A DNA stretch of 64,000 nt from Macrostomum hystrix. Lineage: Eukaryota; Platyhelminthes; Macrostomidae. Where the stretch lies: contig CATNEN010000029.1 of the NCBI GenBank assembly GCA_950097015.1, positions 6,157,501 through 6,221,500 of the forward strand. Direction: 5' to 3'. The translations under genes were made by a program, and so were the position numbers. The notes beneath the pieces were generated by a model. It worked only from the letters and a program-made list of their open reading frames with translations, was not told where the DNA came from and made no database searches. Shown here in pieces: positions 46,367 to 57,782 of the stretch (position 1 is the stretch's first letter; each line of letters opens with the position of its first letter).

Positions 46367-46823
46367 GCGTCCATTCCGGGCCTCTCTGAAGTTCAACGCC
46401 ATCTCGGCGAGTCGGGATTCGAGTGTCGGCCCTTCCTGATTGGCTGGTACAACGAGCTGGTTGAGCCGATTTTTCGCCTTGGCAACGACCTGCCCGCTGA
46501 CACCGTCGCCCTGTGCGTGCTAAGCGGTCCAGACATGTTCGAGCTGTGCCTGCTGCCCCACCTGGCTGCGACTTGGGCGGACGGTGACGGCGAGGGCGAC
46601 TGCAGCACCGGTCGGGACCCGATCGACACCGCCTGCGCCACGGCGATCCAGTCCGCGCTGGACTGCATGAACTGCCGGGCCCAGATAATATTCGACTACG
46701 ATCTGCAACCGGCTAGCAGGGCGCCACGCGTGCTTGTGCAAACCGCCGGTCACGTGAGCGGCTGCGCCCACTTCTATCCGCGCAGGCGGGACACTCAAGA
46801 CGGTGGGGATCGACTGCTGTACG
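46367..46823 (+). CDS. MMACHC: MMACHC exon 2 (first recognised)
   Basis: 457 nt: ASIPGLSEVQRHLGESGFEC onward to DGGDRLLYG. Acceptor GAACGCAG, donor G/GTGAGC. A loop insertion with many Asp/Gly (ATWADGDGEGDCSTG) has no counterpart in human. Confidence 0.9.
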
Positions 46824-47693
46824 GTGAGCGCTCCTTAATCTATCTATGCCTTTATCCTTTAATTAACCTGTTCTAACCCTTGACGCACCACTATCTTCTC
46901 ACCTTGACCCACCAATATCTTCTCACCTTGACCCAACACTCTTCACCCTTGACCCAACACTATCTTCGCACCTTGACCCACCACTATCTTCCCACCTTGA
47001 CCCACCACTATCTTCCCACCTTGACCCACCAATATGTTCCCACCTTGACCCAACACTCTTCACCCTTGACCCAACACTATCTTCGCACCTTGACCTAACA
47101 ATGCCTTCCCACCTTGACCCATCACTATCTTCGCACCTTGACCTAACAATGCCTTCCCACCTTGACCCATCACTATCTTCCCACATTGATCCACCACTAT
47201 CTTCACACCTTTACCCACCACTATCTTCACCCTTGACTCGCCTTGATTCCACCTTTGACCCACTATTCTGCTTCATTCGTGACCCACTGCCATTAGAATT
47301 TCTAGCAGTCGGGCTTATCGTAATTAACCGTTTCCTCCCCTTCAAGGCGCCTCTCTGCACCCGGTGCACGGCGGCTGGTTCGGCTTTCGCGCTGTTGCCG
47401 TCCTGTCCAACCTCCGCCTACCCGACCTACCGCGCCCGTCGGATGTCGACCCGCTAGCCGGCCGGCCGGACCTCGAATTGGACTTTCTGCGAAAATTCAA
47501 TGGCAACTGGCGCGACAATCTGTGGCGAGACTGCCTGCCGACTGGCCGGCCTGACCGCATCTATGCCCCGGAGTTCATCGAGTACCTCAACACCAAACCG
47601 GCTGACCGGCCTAATCTGGTGCAGCGGTGGCGCGATGAGGGACGCCTCTCGGCTCGTCAACAGGAACAATCGGCTGTCGGCTCCGCTGCGTAG
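46367..47693 (+). CDS. MMACHC: MMACHC, cobalamin-processing (CblC) protein, 5' exon not found
   Basis: MMACHC binds incoming vitamin B12 in the cytosol, removes its upper ligand and passes cobalamin on to methionine synthase and methylmalonyl-CoA mutase. Exons 46367-46823 and 47347-47693 join in phase 1 to about 266 residues (human 282). Matches to human in order: GFECRPFLIGWYNELV (GFEVYPFQVAWYNELL), VLVQTAGHVSGC (ILAQTAAHVAGA), HPVHGGWFGFRAV (HPRFGGWFAIRGV), LPDLPRP and FNGNWRDNLWRD (FNFHWRDWTYRD). The C-terminal tail is shorter and ends TAG. No in-frame ATG lies in the first exon given: an in-frame TGA sits at 46358, so a short upstream exon with the start codon must exist beyond the array. 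Confidence 0.93.
46875..47240. repeat. 24-bp minisatellite in MMACHC intron
   Basis: About 15 units of CCACCTTGACCCACCACTAT plus CTTC, with AACAATGCC and AACACTCTT variants. It fills most of the 523-bp intron. Confidence 0.92.
47347..47693 (+). CDS. MMACHC: MMACHC exon 3 (stop codon)
   Basis: 347 nt, 114 residues after a split Gly. HPVHGGWFGFRAVAVLSNLR through NGNWRDNLWRDCLP to a TAG at 47691. Acceptor TCCCCTTCAAG. GC-rich like the other coding exons. Confidence 0.94.
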
Positions 47694-48779
47694 TTTTTTT
47701 GGGGACCCTCACGTAGTATCAGGGATTCTGCGTACTATCGTGATTTTTTCAATTGGTCCTAAAAAAAGATCTCCTAGCAAAGGAGGGATTCCCCTATGTA
47801 CAATCTGGGATTCCTTATGTACAATCACGGATTCCGAATGTACAACCAGGATTCCCCTATGTACAATCTGGAATTCCCATATGTACAATCTGGCATTCCC
47901 ATATGTACAATCTGGCATTCCCTTATGTACAATCAGGATTCCCCTATGCGCTGTAAATCCAAAACTGCACTGCAATACGGAATTCCCAAACGGATACGAG
48001 TATTACCCTTAAAGATTATATTTTTGTGGGCATTTAATGTGTGGTACCGAGGCGTTCATGAAATGCCAATTTTTCTAAGAGCTAAACTTGACTTTAAAGT
48101 AATGATCTCAGGTAAAATATTCTCCCAAGACGGGATTCAGAAAACTGATGTTTGATTTCTGAAACTAATTGACAAACAATTCGATTTTAACATTTTCAAA
48201 CTGTCAGCAACTTGTCATTCTAGATTCCTTCTGCTCGTACTAACCAGTTGATATAATTTTATCTCAGTGTATAGAATAGCGAGCAATTATTCTTCAATCT
48301 AGTGCCAATCTATTATTACCAAATAATGTTTTTTCTTATAAATCGATCCAAAATTTCAAAGCCTGCTTTTAGTTTCTGCACAGATGTATCGTTAATTTAG
48401 AATTTTTTCTATTGCATTGCATTAATCTTCGTCAGCTTCAGCACTTGTACTTTTCGTCAAGCAACCGTTTGCCTACAATCATCGGGCCATTGCAGTCTCT
48501 CTCTCTAAAACCTCCATTTTCCATCACGCCTTCTCTTAACTGCTCTCAGCTGGTTGAGTTTCCTGCCTTCCTCCTCTTATCCCTTCTCCGTGTAGCCATC
48601 AGCTTCGACAGCTTTTTTAGTCTGCAGAATTTGGGCCCAAATGCTAATCTAAAAATTTCATTATTTCGTTTCCTTGTTTTCGGACTAGGAAAGCTTAGAA
48701 ACCGAGCAGGAGGTCCGAAAACTAGTCCCCTATGCATATCTGGCTTGCCCCTGACACCAAGACCCGAGACCATTTGCTT
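47694..48779. other. MMACHC downstream flank
   Basis: Presumed 3' UTR, the short array at 47,785-47,950, then AT-rich sequence without a recognised feature. Confidence 0.4.
47785..47950. repeat. 21-bp minisatellite (ATGTACAATCTGGNATTCCC)
   Basis: About eight imperfect copies, some 100 bases after the MMACHC stop codon. Confidence 0.85.
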
Positions 48780-49145
48780 CAGGTCTGCTCATTGCTACCG
48801 TTGCACTTCAGGTGTGCTCATTGCTACCTTTGCACTTCAGGTGTGCTCATTGCTACCGTTGCACTTCAGGTGTGCTCATTGCTACCGTTGCACTTCAGGT
48901 GTGCTCATTGCTACCTTTGCACTTCAGGTGTGCTCATTGCTACCGTTGTACTTCAGGTGTGCTCATTGCTACCGTTGCACTTCAGGTGTGCTCATTGCTA
49001 CCGTTGCACTTCAGGTGTGCTCATTGCTACCGTTGCACTTCAGGTGTGCTCATTGCTACCGTTGCACTTCAGATGTGCTCATTGCTACCGTTGCACTTCA
49101 GGTGTGCTCATTGCTACCGTTGCACTTCAGGTGTGCTCATTGGGC
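48780..49145. repeat. 29-bp minisatellite (TGCTCATTGCTACCGTTGCA)
   Basis: About 12 copies ending CTTCAGGTG. Three plus frames stay open because 29 is not a multiple of three and the unit has no stop. Each unit contains CTTCAG/GTG, which resembles both splice signals. Confidence 0.95.
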
Positions 49146-49303
49146 CTGCTGCCGTTGTATTTGAGACTCTTGTAATCTTTCTGGGCGACTTTTAGCTTGC
49201 AGAATTTTCATGCTAATCTTTTCTGTAATCAGCTAATTTTCCTTATTAAGCTAGTTATTTGGTTGTAACCTAATAACCAATGTAGCCAATGTAGCCAAAG
49301 AGG

Positions 49304-49592
49304 TTGTAGCCTAGTGGTTAGGGCGTCGGACTCACGACTTGAAGGTCGGGGGTTCGATTCCCGATTCCACTGAAACAATTTGTGTCCTTTAGCAAGACAC
49401 TTAACTCTGCATTGCTTCAGTTCACCCAGCTGTTAAATGGGTACCAGCATTAGCTGGGATAATTGAAGGTGGGTGTGGCGTCCCCCCAGTCCATGGACTG
49501 AACAGATGTACCCAGTCTTCAGATGCGCCGCGCAATAGCTGCGGCTGTGCTGTCGGCTGCACATCTGGCCCTATTGGGGCAGGTGTAATCAA
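49304..49592 (+). mobile_element. SINE-A, full-length reference copy
   Basis: Head with A box TAGCCTAGTGG and B box GGTTCGATTCC; body TTCAGTTCACCCAGCTGTTA and CCCCCCAGTCCATGGACTGA; tail CTATTGGGGCAGGTGTAATC followed by ATT-rich sequence. The most intact copy in the window. The other SINE-A calls are collinear with it. Confidence 0.93.
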
Positions 49593-50749
49593 TTATTATT
49601 ATATTAGTTATTTGCTTTTCAACCTTTTCCTAGGCTTTTGTTTGCTAGTGTTTGATATATGTGATTATTTTTTAGTCTTTGTTAAAATTCTTAAAATATT
49701 GCTTTAGATGTTCTTTGCTGCAAGTTTTTATTTGAGTTTCTCAATTTACCAATATATTGACTTCAGAGAAACTGTCTAACGCCGGCTTCGCTTATTTAGA
49801 AGATACAATAGAGTTTTCATCTCTAAAAGTCTGAGAGGTAAGAGCTATGTTGTAACATAATTTTTGTGCCTCCGAGTTATAAACGGCGCCAGTCGTTGCA
49901 CGCTCCTATCGCTATTTTATCTAGCCAAGGTCAATCGATGTCAGCTGGATAGGGAATTACGATCGGGTTTCTTTCACTGCGCTGCTAGTTTATGCTCACC
50001 GAGAAGTTAAGGTCAGCTTATCACGCGATGCTTGCGTGACAGAATCTCCGTTGCATCACACAATTAAAATTAAGAATCGGTGTGGCCTCGTTACTGTGTG
50101 GAAAGCTATAATTAGAATCAATCAAGAGGGATAAGACGGCCAAATTAGGCTATTTTCTGACTAGCTGTTCCTGCGGATTGTTTTCAAATAGTAAGAAGAT
50201 CTGATGGGCTGATACGCGATTGTTGATGTCTCATTGTGTCACGCTTGCCTGAGCTGGAAGATGCGTCTTGCTCAACTGGAAGCATTTTGTCTTGCTTCTC
50301 TTCGCTCATTGTCTGGGGGGCTAAAAAGGATCTGACAACGGATGATTTATGGTTTATGGTTTATGGCCTCGTCAATAACGAACAGACATCGTCTTGCTGG
50401 GTTAACAATTCAATGCATTCAGTCCAGCGCATTTTGAAGGCCTACTGCATGACTTTGCTCTACTAGTCCATACTGGTGCACGCAAATTGCTCGGACCACT
50501 AGCTTGCACTTGTTGTTGTCGACGAAGACTGATGAAATGCGCGCACGAAATCGATCCATTATTTCCTCGGCTGAATCCGATGCGCAATTAGTAATGGATC
50601 TTTTATTTCCTTCTGAATTTTCCCTCCGCTGTCCAGATTTTTTAGAAAGTAGCATCTCGTGCCGAGCTCGAAATGCAAGGCTACTAGACACGTGATGGTT
50701 ATGAGTTAAAAGACTACAGAGTTATTTTCTTTAACACAATTCATTACGT
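49593..50749. other. Intergenic, no recognised gene
   Basis: Mixed composition. A 90-codon minus frame (50,691-50,419) resembles nothing I recognise. Confidence 0.35.
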
Positions 50750-51060
50750 GGTGTTTGCGGGCCAGAGAAAGACAATGCATTTTTTCATCACGTGACTTTT
50801 CCAAGGTCATCACTCACTTGATGTTTGCGGGCCAGAGAAAGACAATGCATTTTTTCATCACATGACTTTTCCAAGGTCATCACTCACTTGATGTTTGCGG
50901 GCCAGAGAAAGGCAATGCATTTTTTCATCACGTGACTTTTCCAAGGTCATGACTCACTTGATGTTTGCGGGCCAGAGAAAGACAATGCATTTTTTCATCA
51001 CGTGACTTTTCCAAGGTCATCACTCACTTGATGTTTGCGGGCCAGAGAAAGACACTACCC
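50750..51060. repeat. 70-bp tandem repeat with CACGTG boxes
   Basis: About 4.4 copies; units start ATGTTTGCGGGCCAGAGAAA. Three full units contain TCACGTGAC and one TCACATGAC, each followed by CCAAGGTCAT. Confidence 0.95.
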
Positions 51061-51534
51061 TCCCAGATAGTGTTTGGGATAGAATCCCAAATCCTGCTTC
51101 ACATTTGGCTTGGATCCCAGCCTGCCCGGGGGCTGTCAGAAAGTTCATTTCGAGTAATTTTATTCATCACGCAACAGGCTATTATAATGTGAAACTTCCT
51201 GTGCGCTGCGGCGAAGCGAAACTTCGCTTTTGATTGACAACAATGCTTTAGCATTTGAACTCTAACGGAACTGGCCTTGGACCCATCTCCCGTATCACAA
51301 TCATCTGGTGATGAATGATAGATTGATGTCAAAGCTTCCGGGAAAACATTTGAAACACATCTGTAAGGGACATGAGAAATGGACAAAAAACTGCTCGTCT
51401 ATCAAGCGTCGATTTTCCCTAGCTCCACTGCCAAATAAACTCAAACAGCGTTAGTTAAGCTCCTGTTTTGTACTTTTGCCAGAATTTGAAATTTTTTTAT
51501 TAATTTGCGTACTGCGAATTCCGCCACCAGTAGA
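51061..51534. other. Spacer between arrays
   Basis: No recognised feature. Confidence 0.35.
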
Positions 51535-52115
51535 ATAGCACCCACCCCTTCCTCCAGTCGGTTGAATCACACCACCCCTCTTTCAGTCGGTGTAATGACA
51601 CCCATCCCTTCTCCAGTTGGTTGAATCACACCCAACCCTCCTCCAGTCGGTTGAATCACACCACCCCCTCCTCCAGTCGGTTGAATCACACCACCCCCTC
51701 CTCCAGTCGGCGGAATGACACCCACCCATCCTCCAGTCGGCGGAATGACACCCATCCATTCTCCAGTTGGTTGAATCACACCCACCCCTCCTCCAGTCGG
51801 TTGAATCACACCACCCCCTCCTCCAGTCGGCGGAATGACACCCACCCATCCTCCAGTCGGCAGAATCACACCCATCCCTCCTCCAGTCGGCGGAATGACA
51901 CCCATCCATTCTCCAGTTGGTTGAATCACACCCACCCCTCCTCCAGTCGGTTGAATCACACCACCCCCTCCTCCAGTCGGCGGAATGACACCCACCCATC
52001 CTCCAGTCGGCAGAATCACACCATCCCTCTTCCAGTCGGCGGAATGACACCCATCCCTTCTCCAGTTGGTTGAATCACACCCACCCCTCCTCCAGTCGGT
52101 GAAATAACACTGACG
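51535..52115. repeat. 30-bp minisatellite (CTCCAGTCGGTTGAATCACA)
   Basis: About 19 copies alternating between CGGTTGAATCACAC and CGGCGGAATGACAC types. A block of units around 51,700-51,830 recurs at 51,880-52,010, suggesting a higher-order duplication. Confidence 0.94.
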
Positions 52116-52949
52116 CAATCTCCAGTGATTAAAATGACGTCCACATCTGCGGTTTAATTGCAAGGAAGTTTATCAATTCTAACGCGAAATGACGAGGGTC
52201 GAACCCTGGAGGCCTGGGCAGAAGAAGAAATTTCTTTTCTTTTTCTATTTTGCCTCGGTTCGTGAGATACTAGTTGCTCTTCGACTAATAATGCAGTCGG
52301 AGTCATAGCGGTTTGAGCACGAATCAGCAACCTGCTCAACTCTTTTGTGAGCACCAATTTCAATACTCCTATCCAATCTATTCTTCTGAATTAATTCAGA
52401 TTGAACGGCGTGTGCGTCAGTCAGTTTGGTCATCTAAGCAGATGCAAGATATCAAAAGAGTAGCTCTTCCCTACGAGATTATCTAGTATTAGTTTTTATA
52501 TCAGAATTTTCTATTTAATTATACTAATGCAAGGTGACCCTATGGGTTACAAATAACAACAGTGTGCTAGATTTTAGTGAAAGTCGATGTTTTACTAGTC
52601 GAGGCAGAGTAAACTTATGACTTGATGAGTTTTTGTCTTGTTTCCGCTTGCTCTGGAATTTTATTCTGTGAGAAGAATGTTTATGTACGAACACTTTTTT
52701 CAACCAAAACAGTTGTTTCTAACCGATTCTCATGCGCAGAACAACGGACGGTTAAAAAAGCAAAACCTGTTGTTGACAAGCTAAAATTCCAATAAAAAGT
52801 GATTAAATTTATGAAAATTACGAAGTGCATCGTCACATATTTACAGACTTATAGGACTTGACTTGCATCCGATGTATGCCCGAAAGTGAATCTGCAGGAA
52901 GTGAATAGGTACTTAGGACTGGATTTTCATGCGTTACAGCCATTTTTTA
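52116..52949. other. Spacer between arrays
   Basis: AT-rich, no recognised gene. A 62-codon minus frame at 52,433-52,245 has no support. Confidence 0.35.
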
Positions 52950-53815
52950 CAGGTGTTTTAAGGCAGGATTTACAGGTGTTTTAAGGCAGGATTTACAGGT
53001 GTAAAAAGGCAGGATTTACAGGTGCTGAAAGGCAGGATTTACAGGTGTTTTAAGGCAGGATTTACAGGTGTTTTAAGGCAGGATTTACATGTGTTTTAAG
53101 GCAGGATTTACAGGTGTTTTAAGGCAGGATTTACAGGTGTAAAAAGGCAGGATTTACATGTGTTTTAAGGCAGGATTTACAGGTGTTTTAAGGCAGGATT
53201 TACAGGTGTAAAAAGGCAGGATTTACATATGTTAAAGGCAGGATTTACAGGTGTTTTATGGCAGGATTTACAGGTGTTTTAAGGCTGGATTAACAGGTGT
53301 TTTAAGGCAGGATTTACAGGTGTTGTAAGGCAGGATTTACAGGTATTTTAAGGCTGGATTAAAAGGTGTTTTAAAGCAGGATTTACAGGTGTTTTAAGGC
53401 TGGATTAACTGGTGTTTTAAGGCTGGATTAACAGGTGTTGTAAGGCAGGATTTACAGGTGTTTTAAGGCTGGATTAACAGGTGTTTTAAGGCAGGATTTA
53501 CAGGTGTTGTAAGGCAGGATTTACAGGTATTTTAAGGCTGGATTAAAAGGTGTTTTAAAGCAGGATTTACAGGTGTTTTAAGGCTGGATTAACAGGTGTT
53601 TTAAGGCAGGATTTACAGGTGTTGTAAGGCAGGATTTACAGGTGTTTTAAGGCTGGATTAACAGGTGTTTTAAGGCAGGATTTACAGGTGTTTTAAGGCT
53701 GGATTAACAGGTGTTTTAAGGCAGGATTTACAGGTGTTGTAATGCAGGATTTACAGGTATTTTAAGGCTGGATTAACAGGTGTTTTAAGGCAGGATTTAC
53801 AGGTGTTTTAAGACT
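52950..53815. repeat. 23-bp minisatellite (GGCAGGATTTACAGGTGTTT)
   Basis: About 37 copies with GTAAAAAGG, GTTGTAAGG and GGCTGGATTAAC variants. The right half shows a multi-unit pattern that recurs (53,310-53,450, 53,480-53,600). Decayed copies continue to about 53,970. Confidence 0.94.
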
Positions 53816-55399
53816 AAACTTACTTGTGTTTGTAAGATTTATTTGCAGGTCAAATCAACGATCAAATGCACAGGTATTAAAATACTACAGTTACTCGTAC
53901 AAGTCTTCTAGTACCGAATTTACCGACGTTTTATGGCTTGAATTACAGGTATTTTAAGACAGTATTACGGATGTTTCAACTGCCGATTCCCACTTGATTT
54001 AAAGCCAGATAGACGTGCATTTCAAAGTGGATTTCTAGACATCTCTGACACGCTTTGTCGCCATTAGATTTTTGTCATAATTGCATAGCTAGACTTTGGC
54101 ATTCTCTCCCAAGGTAGGTACGAGTACTACGTTAGTACAGATTAAAGTGGCGCCGACTCTAGAGCACTGGGTATCGAATTGCTGTAGCTTTGCCATTAGT
54201 CCTGTGTCAGATGACTGGCTACACATTTCTAGACAATAGTTCTTTTAGCTTTGGATTTCCCCTAACAAGCCTGTCTCCCATTGTTAGTTGCCCAGAAAGA
54301 GAAAAGGAGTTATAGTCTTCCTTCCAGCTTTAGATAGCGAACGAACTGTGTAAAGCAGCTAGATGGAGGGAAGTGAAATGAAGAGGGATAAAAAAGCTAG
54401 CACTGGTCGTTTGGAATGATAGAACTGGTATAAGCTCGTTTAAATAAAGAGAATCTAAAAATGATGGCTAGAAAAGCAGCAATTGTCTGCTTCAATTCAT
54501 CGCAAATGTACCTGCCGAAGGCTGTATGGAGAAGGCTAGGTAGAGCAGCCATTAAAAATAATCGTAAAATAGATTGAATTTCAGCCCGGACTGCCTTATA
54601 GAGAATTGAACATTTTTTCCATTCAAGGTTGAATGAAAGCGGATGCTGGTCCCGCTGACGAATGCGGGCTCGAGATGGAGTAGGCATTCAAGGTTGATTT
54701 TAGTGGTGGGCGCGGTCAATAGGTATAAAATAATTCATTGTTGATGGAAAAACTCATTGTGCGGCTAATAAGTACAGCTGGCCGAAACAAACACAATAGA
54801 TTTCTGTTATCTATTCCAAGCATGCCTTGTGTTGAAGCTTGATTTCTTAGAAACTCGGCCGGGGGTTTACGGGTCCCTTTTTTGCCTGTCGAACAAAGCA
54901 AAACATTCTTTAGAGACTAGCTGGGATTTTGTTTTGTAAAACATGATGCCCACTCTATAGGGATAATATAGTGACGGGAGTTTTTCGGTCTGCGGAAATA
55001 ATCCCTGATAGAACTAGGGAAAGACTCCAGGTTCTTGATGAAACCTGATAGCGGCAGTTGCAGGAGGAAGGCGGGAGAGAGAATCAGGCCAGAGTGGGTT
55101 GTGTGAGAGGATTAAGCTTGACTCTGCAGGTAACGATCGATGGGAGTTAAGCCTAGGGAAGCAATAGAACTTAGAATAAGCCTTTGAGTTTAATAAGGAG
55201 AATAGAGTAGTGAGAGACTAAGATGGAAGGCCTATGTGAGAAGACAGAAATGCGAGATCAAGTATGAGAATAGGGGGGAAATCCGTGATGCTATGAGAAT
55301 GTTAGCAAGAGAAATGAGAGAGGTGAGACAGAAATTTTAACTAGGGGGATAGAGAAGGAATATATAAGACAGGAGGTAAAGACCTGAGAGGGACTACTA
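53816..55399. other. Intergenic, no recognised gene
   Basis: After decayed repeat copies, mixed sequence becoming purine-rich from about 55,000. A 96-codon minus frame (54,687-54,397) has no known relative to my knowledge. Confidence 0.35.
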
Positions 55400-56455
55400 G
55401 TAGGAGAGAGAATAAGAGATAAGGGAATAGACAGAGGGTAAGAGTGGCAGCGATAAGAGATAATGGAATAGACAGAGGGTAAGAGTGGCAGCGATAAGAG
55501 ATAATGGAATAGACAGAGGGTAAGAGTGGCAGCGATAAGAGATAATGGGAATAGACAGAGGGTAAGAGTGGCAGCGATAAGAGATAAGGGAATAGACAGA
55601 GGGTAAGAGTGGCAGCGATAAGAGATAATGGAATAGACAGAGGGTAAGAGTGGCAGCGATAAGAGATAAGGGAATAGACAGAGGGTAAGAGTGGCAGCGA
55701 TAAGAGATAAGGGGAATAGACAGTGGGTAAGAGTGGCAGCGATAAGAGATAAGGGAATAGACAGAGGGTAAGAGTGGCAGCGATAAGAGATAAGGGAATA
55801 GACAGAGGGTAAGAGTGGCAGCGATAAGAGATACGGGAATAGACAGAGGGTAAGAGTGGCAGCGATAAGAGATACGGGAATAGACAGAGGGTAAGAGTGG
55901 CAGCGATAAGAGATATGGGAATAGACAGTGTGTAAGAGTGGCAGCGATAAGAGATGCGGGAATAGACAGAGGGTAAGAGTGGCAGCGATAAGAGATAAGG
56001 GAATAGACAGAGGGTAAGAGTGGCAGCGATAAGAGATAAGGGAATAGACAGAGGGTAAGAGTGGCAGCGATAAGAGATAAGGGAATAGACAGAGGGTAAG
56101 AGTGGCAGCGATAAGAGATACGGGAATAGACAGAGGGTAAGAGTGGCAGCGATAAGAGATACGGGAATAGACAGAGGGTAAGAGTGGCAGCGATAAGAGA
56201 TAAGGGAATAGACAGAGGGTAAGAGTGGCAGCGATAAGAGATAAGGGAATAGACAGAGGGTAAGAGTGGCAGCGATAAGAGATAAGGGAATAGACAGAGG
56301 GTAAGAGTGGCAGCGATAAGAGATACGGGAATAGACAGAGGGTAAGAGTGGCAGCGATAAGAGATACGGGAATAGACAGAGGGTAAGAGTGGCAGCGATA
56401 AGAGATAAGGGAATAGACAGAGGGTAAGAGTGGCAGAGATAATATATTAGGGAAT
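55400..56455. repeat. 41-bp purine-rich minisatellite
   Basis: About 25 copies with core GGGTAAGAGTGGCAGCGATA followed by AGAGATAAGGGAATAGACAGA. Small variants ATACGGG, ATAATGG and one-base insertions define subtypes. Confidence 0.96.
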
Positions 56456-57782
56456 AGACAGATTTTAAGATTTGTAAGGAATCGAGAGAGAAGAAATAGA
56501 GAGACGGGGAGAAATTATGGAAGGCAAAGATACGAGTAATTTAGTTTGATTGCAAGAAAATACTTAATGAAATTTCTTGATCCATTGATGCACAAAGAAT
56601 TAATCCGAGCAAAGCCAGAAGACAGCCAATCAGGAAGAACGAAGGTAAGAATTTTCTAATGACAAAGAAAAAACCGACAATGTTGCTTGCGCACTCATTG
56701 TGAGGCTTCCTCTGCTCGAAGCGGTGCTCCCTACTCGACCTGTCCTTTCCGTCACCAGCCCTCCCAATGTCCCAGTAGCGGCAAGCAAGCCTATTATTTT
56801 TTATGGTCCAAATATGGTTTCCCTAAAATCTCCCCATGATCATCCGTATGTCAGTCTGGCTAACCCTCTGCCATAAACGGAGGCGAGCGAAAAATAGATT
56901 AGTTAAGCTAAGAGCTCAGCCCAGATACAAAACTGGTGCATTGCGTGACGAATTGTGTGTCACCTGACCTCCGCTTGCTCAGGCTGCTTGCTCTGACTCG
57001 ATCGGAGCTGAAACTAAAGGTATCGCTTCGCAGAATATGAGTAGGAAAAAAATTCTAATAGCCGTCGATCTTTTAACAAGTCAGTCAATTCCCTCCGAAT
57101 GCTCATCTCGAGAATACAGTTTTTCGATTAACCATACTTTATCTTTAGCCGAGATGGTTACAAAATTAGCTGTTTTCGACCTAAAGCCTAAAAGCCCTCA
57201 AATGGGACGAAGATCATAAAGCTTTTAATCAAGTCTCTTTTTGGGCTAGCACGCAGACTAATCTCTAGCCTGTATTATCTGCTGTTCTCCGGTGAAAATT
57301 AATTATCACCAGGTAAAGGTATAGGGCATCCCAATCCTTTCTTCTCCCAATATTCCAAGCAGTTTCCTGTACGGGAGAAAACGGTCGCTACAAAAAACGG
57401 ATGAAATTAACAAGTTTGTCGCTCACGAGTGCCCTGCCCGATTCGACTATTTAATTGGGGAGGTCGACGATATTTTGGATGTTGATTAGCACGATAAAAA
57501 GTTCCAAGTACGAGTAATTCTCGTTTAGATTTGCGATTTTCGCGCTCGTCAAAAATTATTCACAACCAAGTCTGGCGTCAGAGTTCTCAAATCGAACTTT
57601 TCGGCAAGGCCGACGTGCTCTTGTTTTTTTTATTTTCCGCTCTTTTGACGTATGAACTGATAGAACTGTAACAATGTTTAGAAAAAAACTAGCAAGTTTT
57701 GCCCCCCTTCGGGGAGCAGAAATACTTTTAATTCGTCTAGTATATACTTTTTAGCAGCTGAATTTACAGCTTTTTAAAGCTA
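56456..57782. other. Spacer, no recognised gene
   Basis: Mixed sequence; a short CCCC-TTCG-GGGG type hairpin near 57,702-57,716. Confidence 0.35.

Noticed and set aside
49304-49380. Genuine tRNA gene (A and B boxes present)
   Set aside because: The head continues into the SINE-A body seen in several collinear copies, and no clean cloverleaf with CCA-adjacent acceptor pairing is apparent.
50419-50691. 90-codon minus-strand frame
   Set aside because: No recognisable domain or splice context; random frames of this length are expected.
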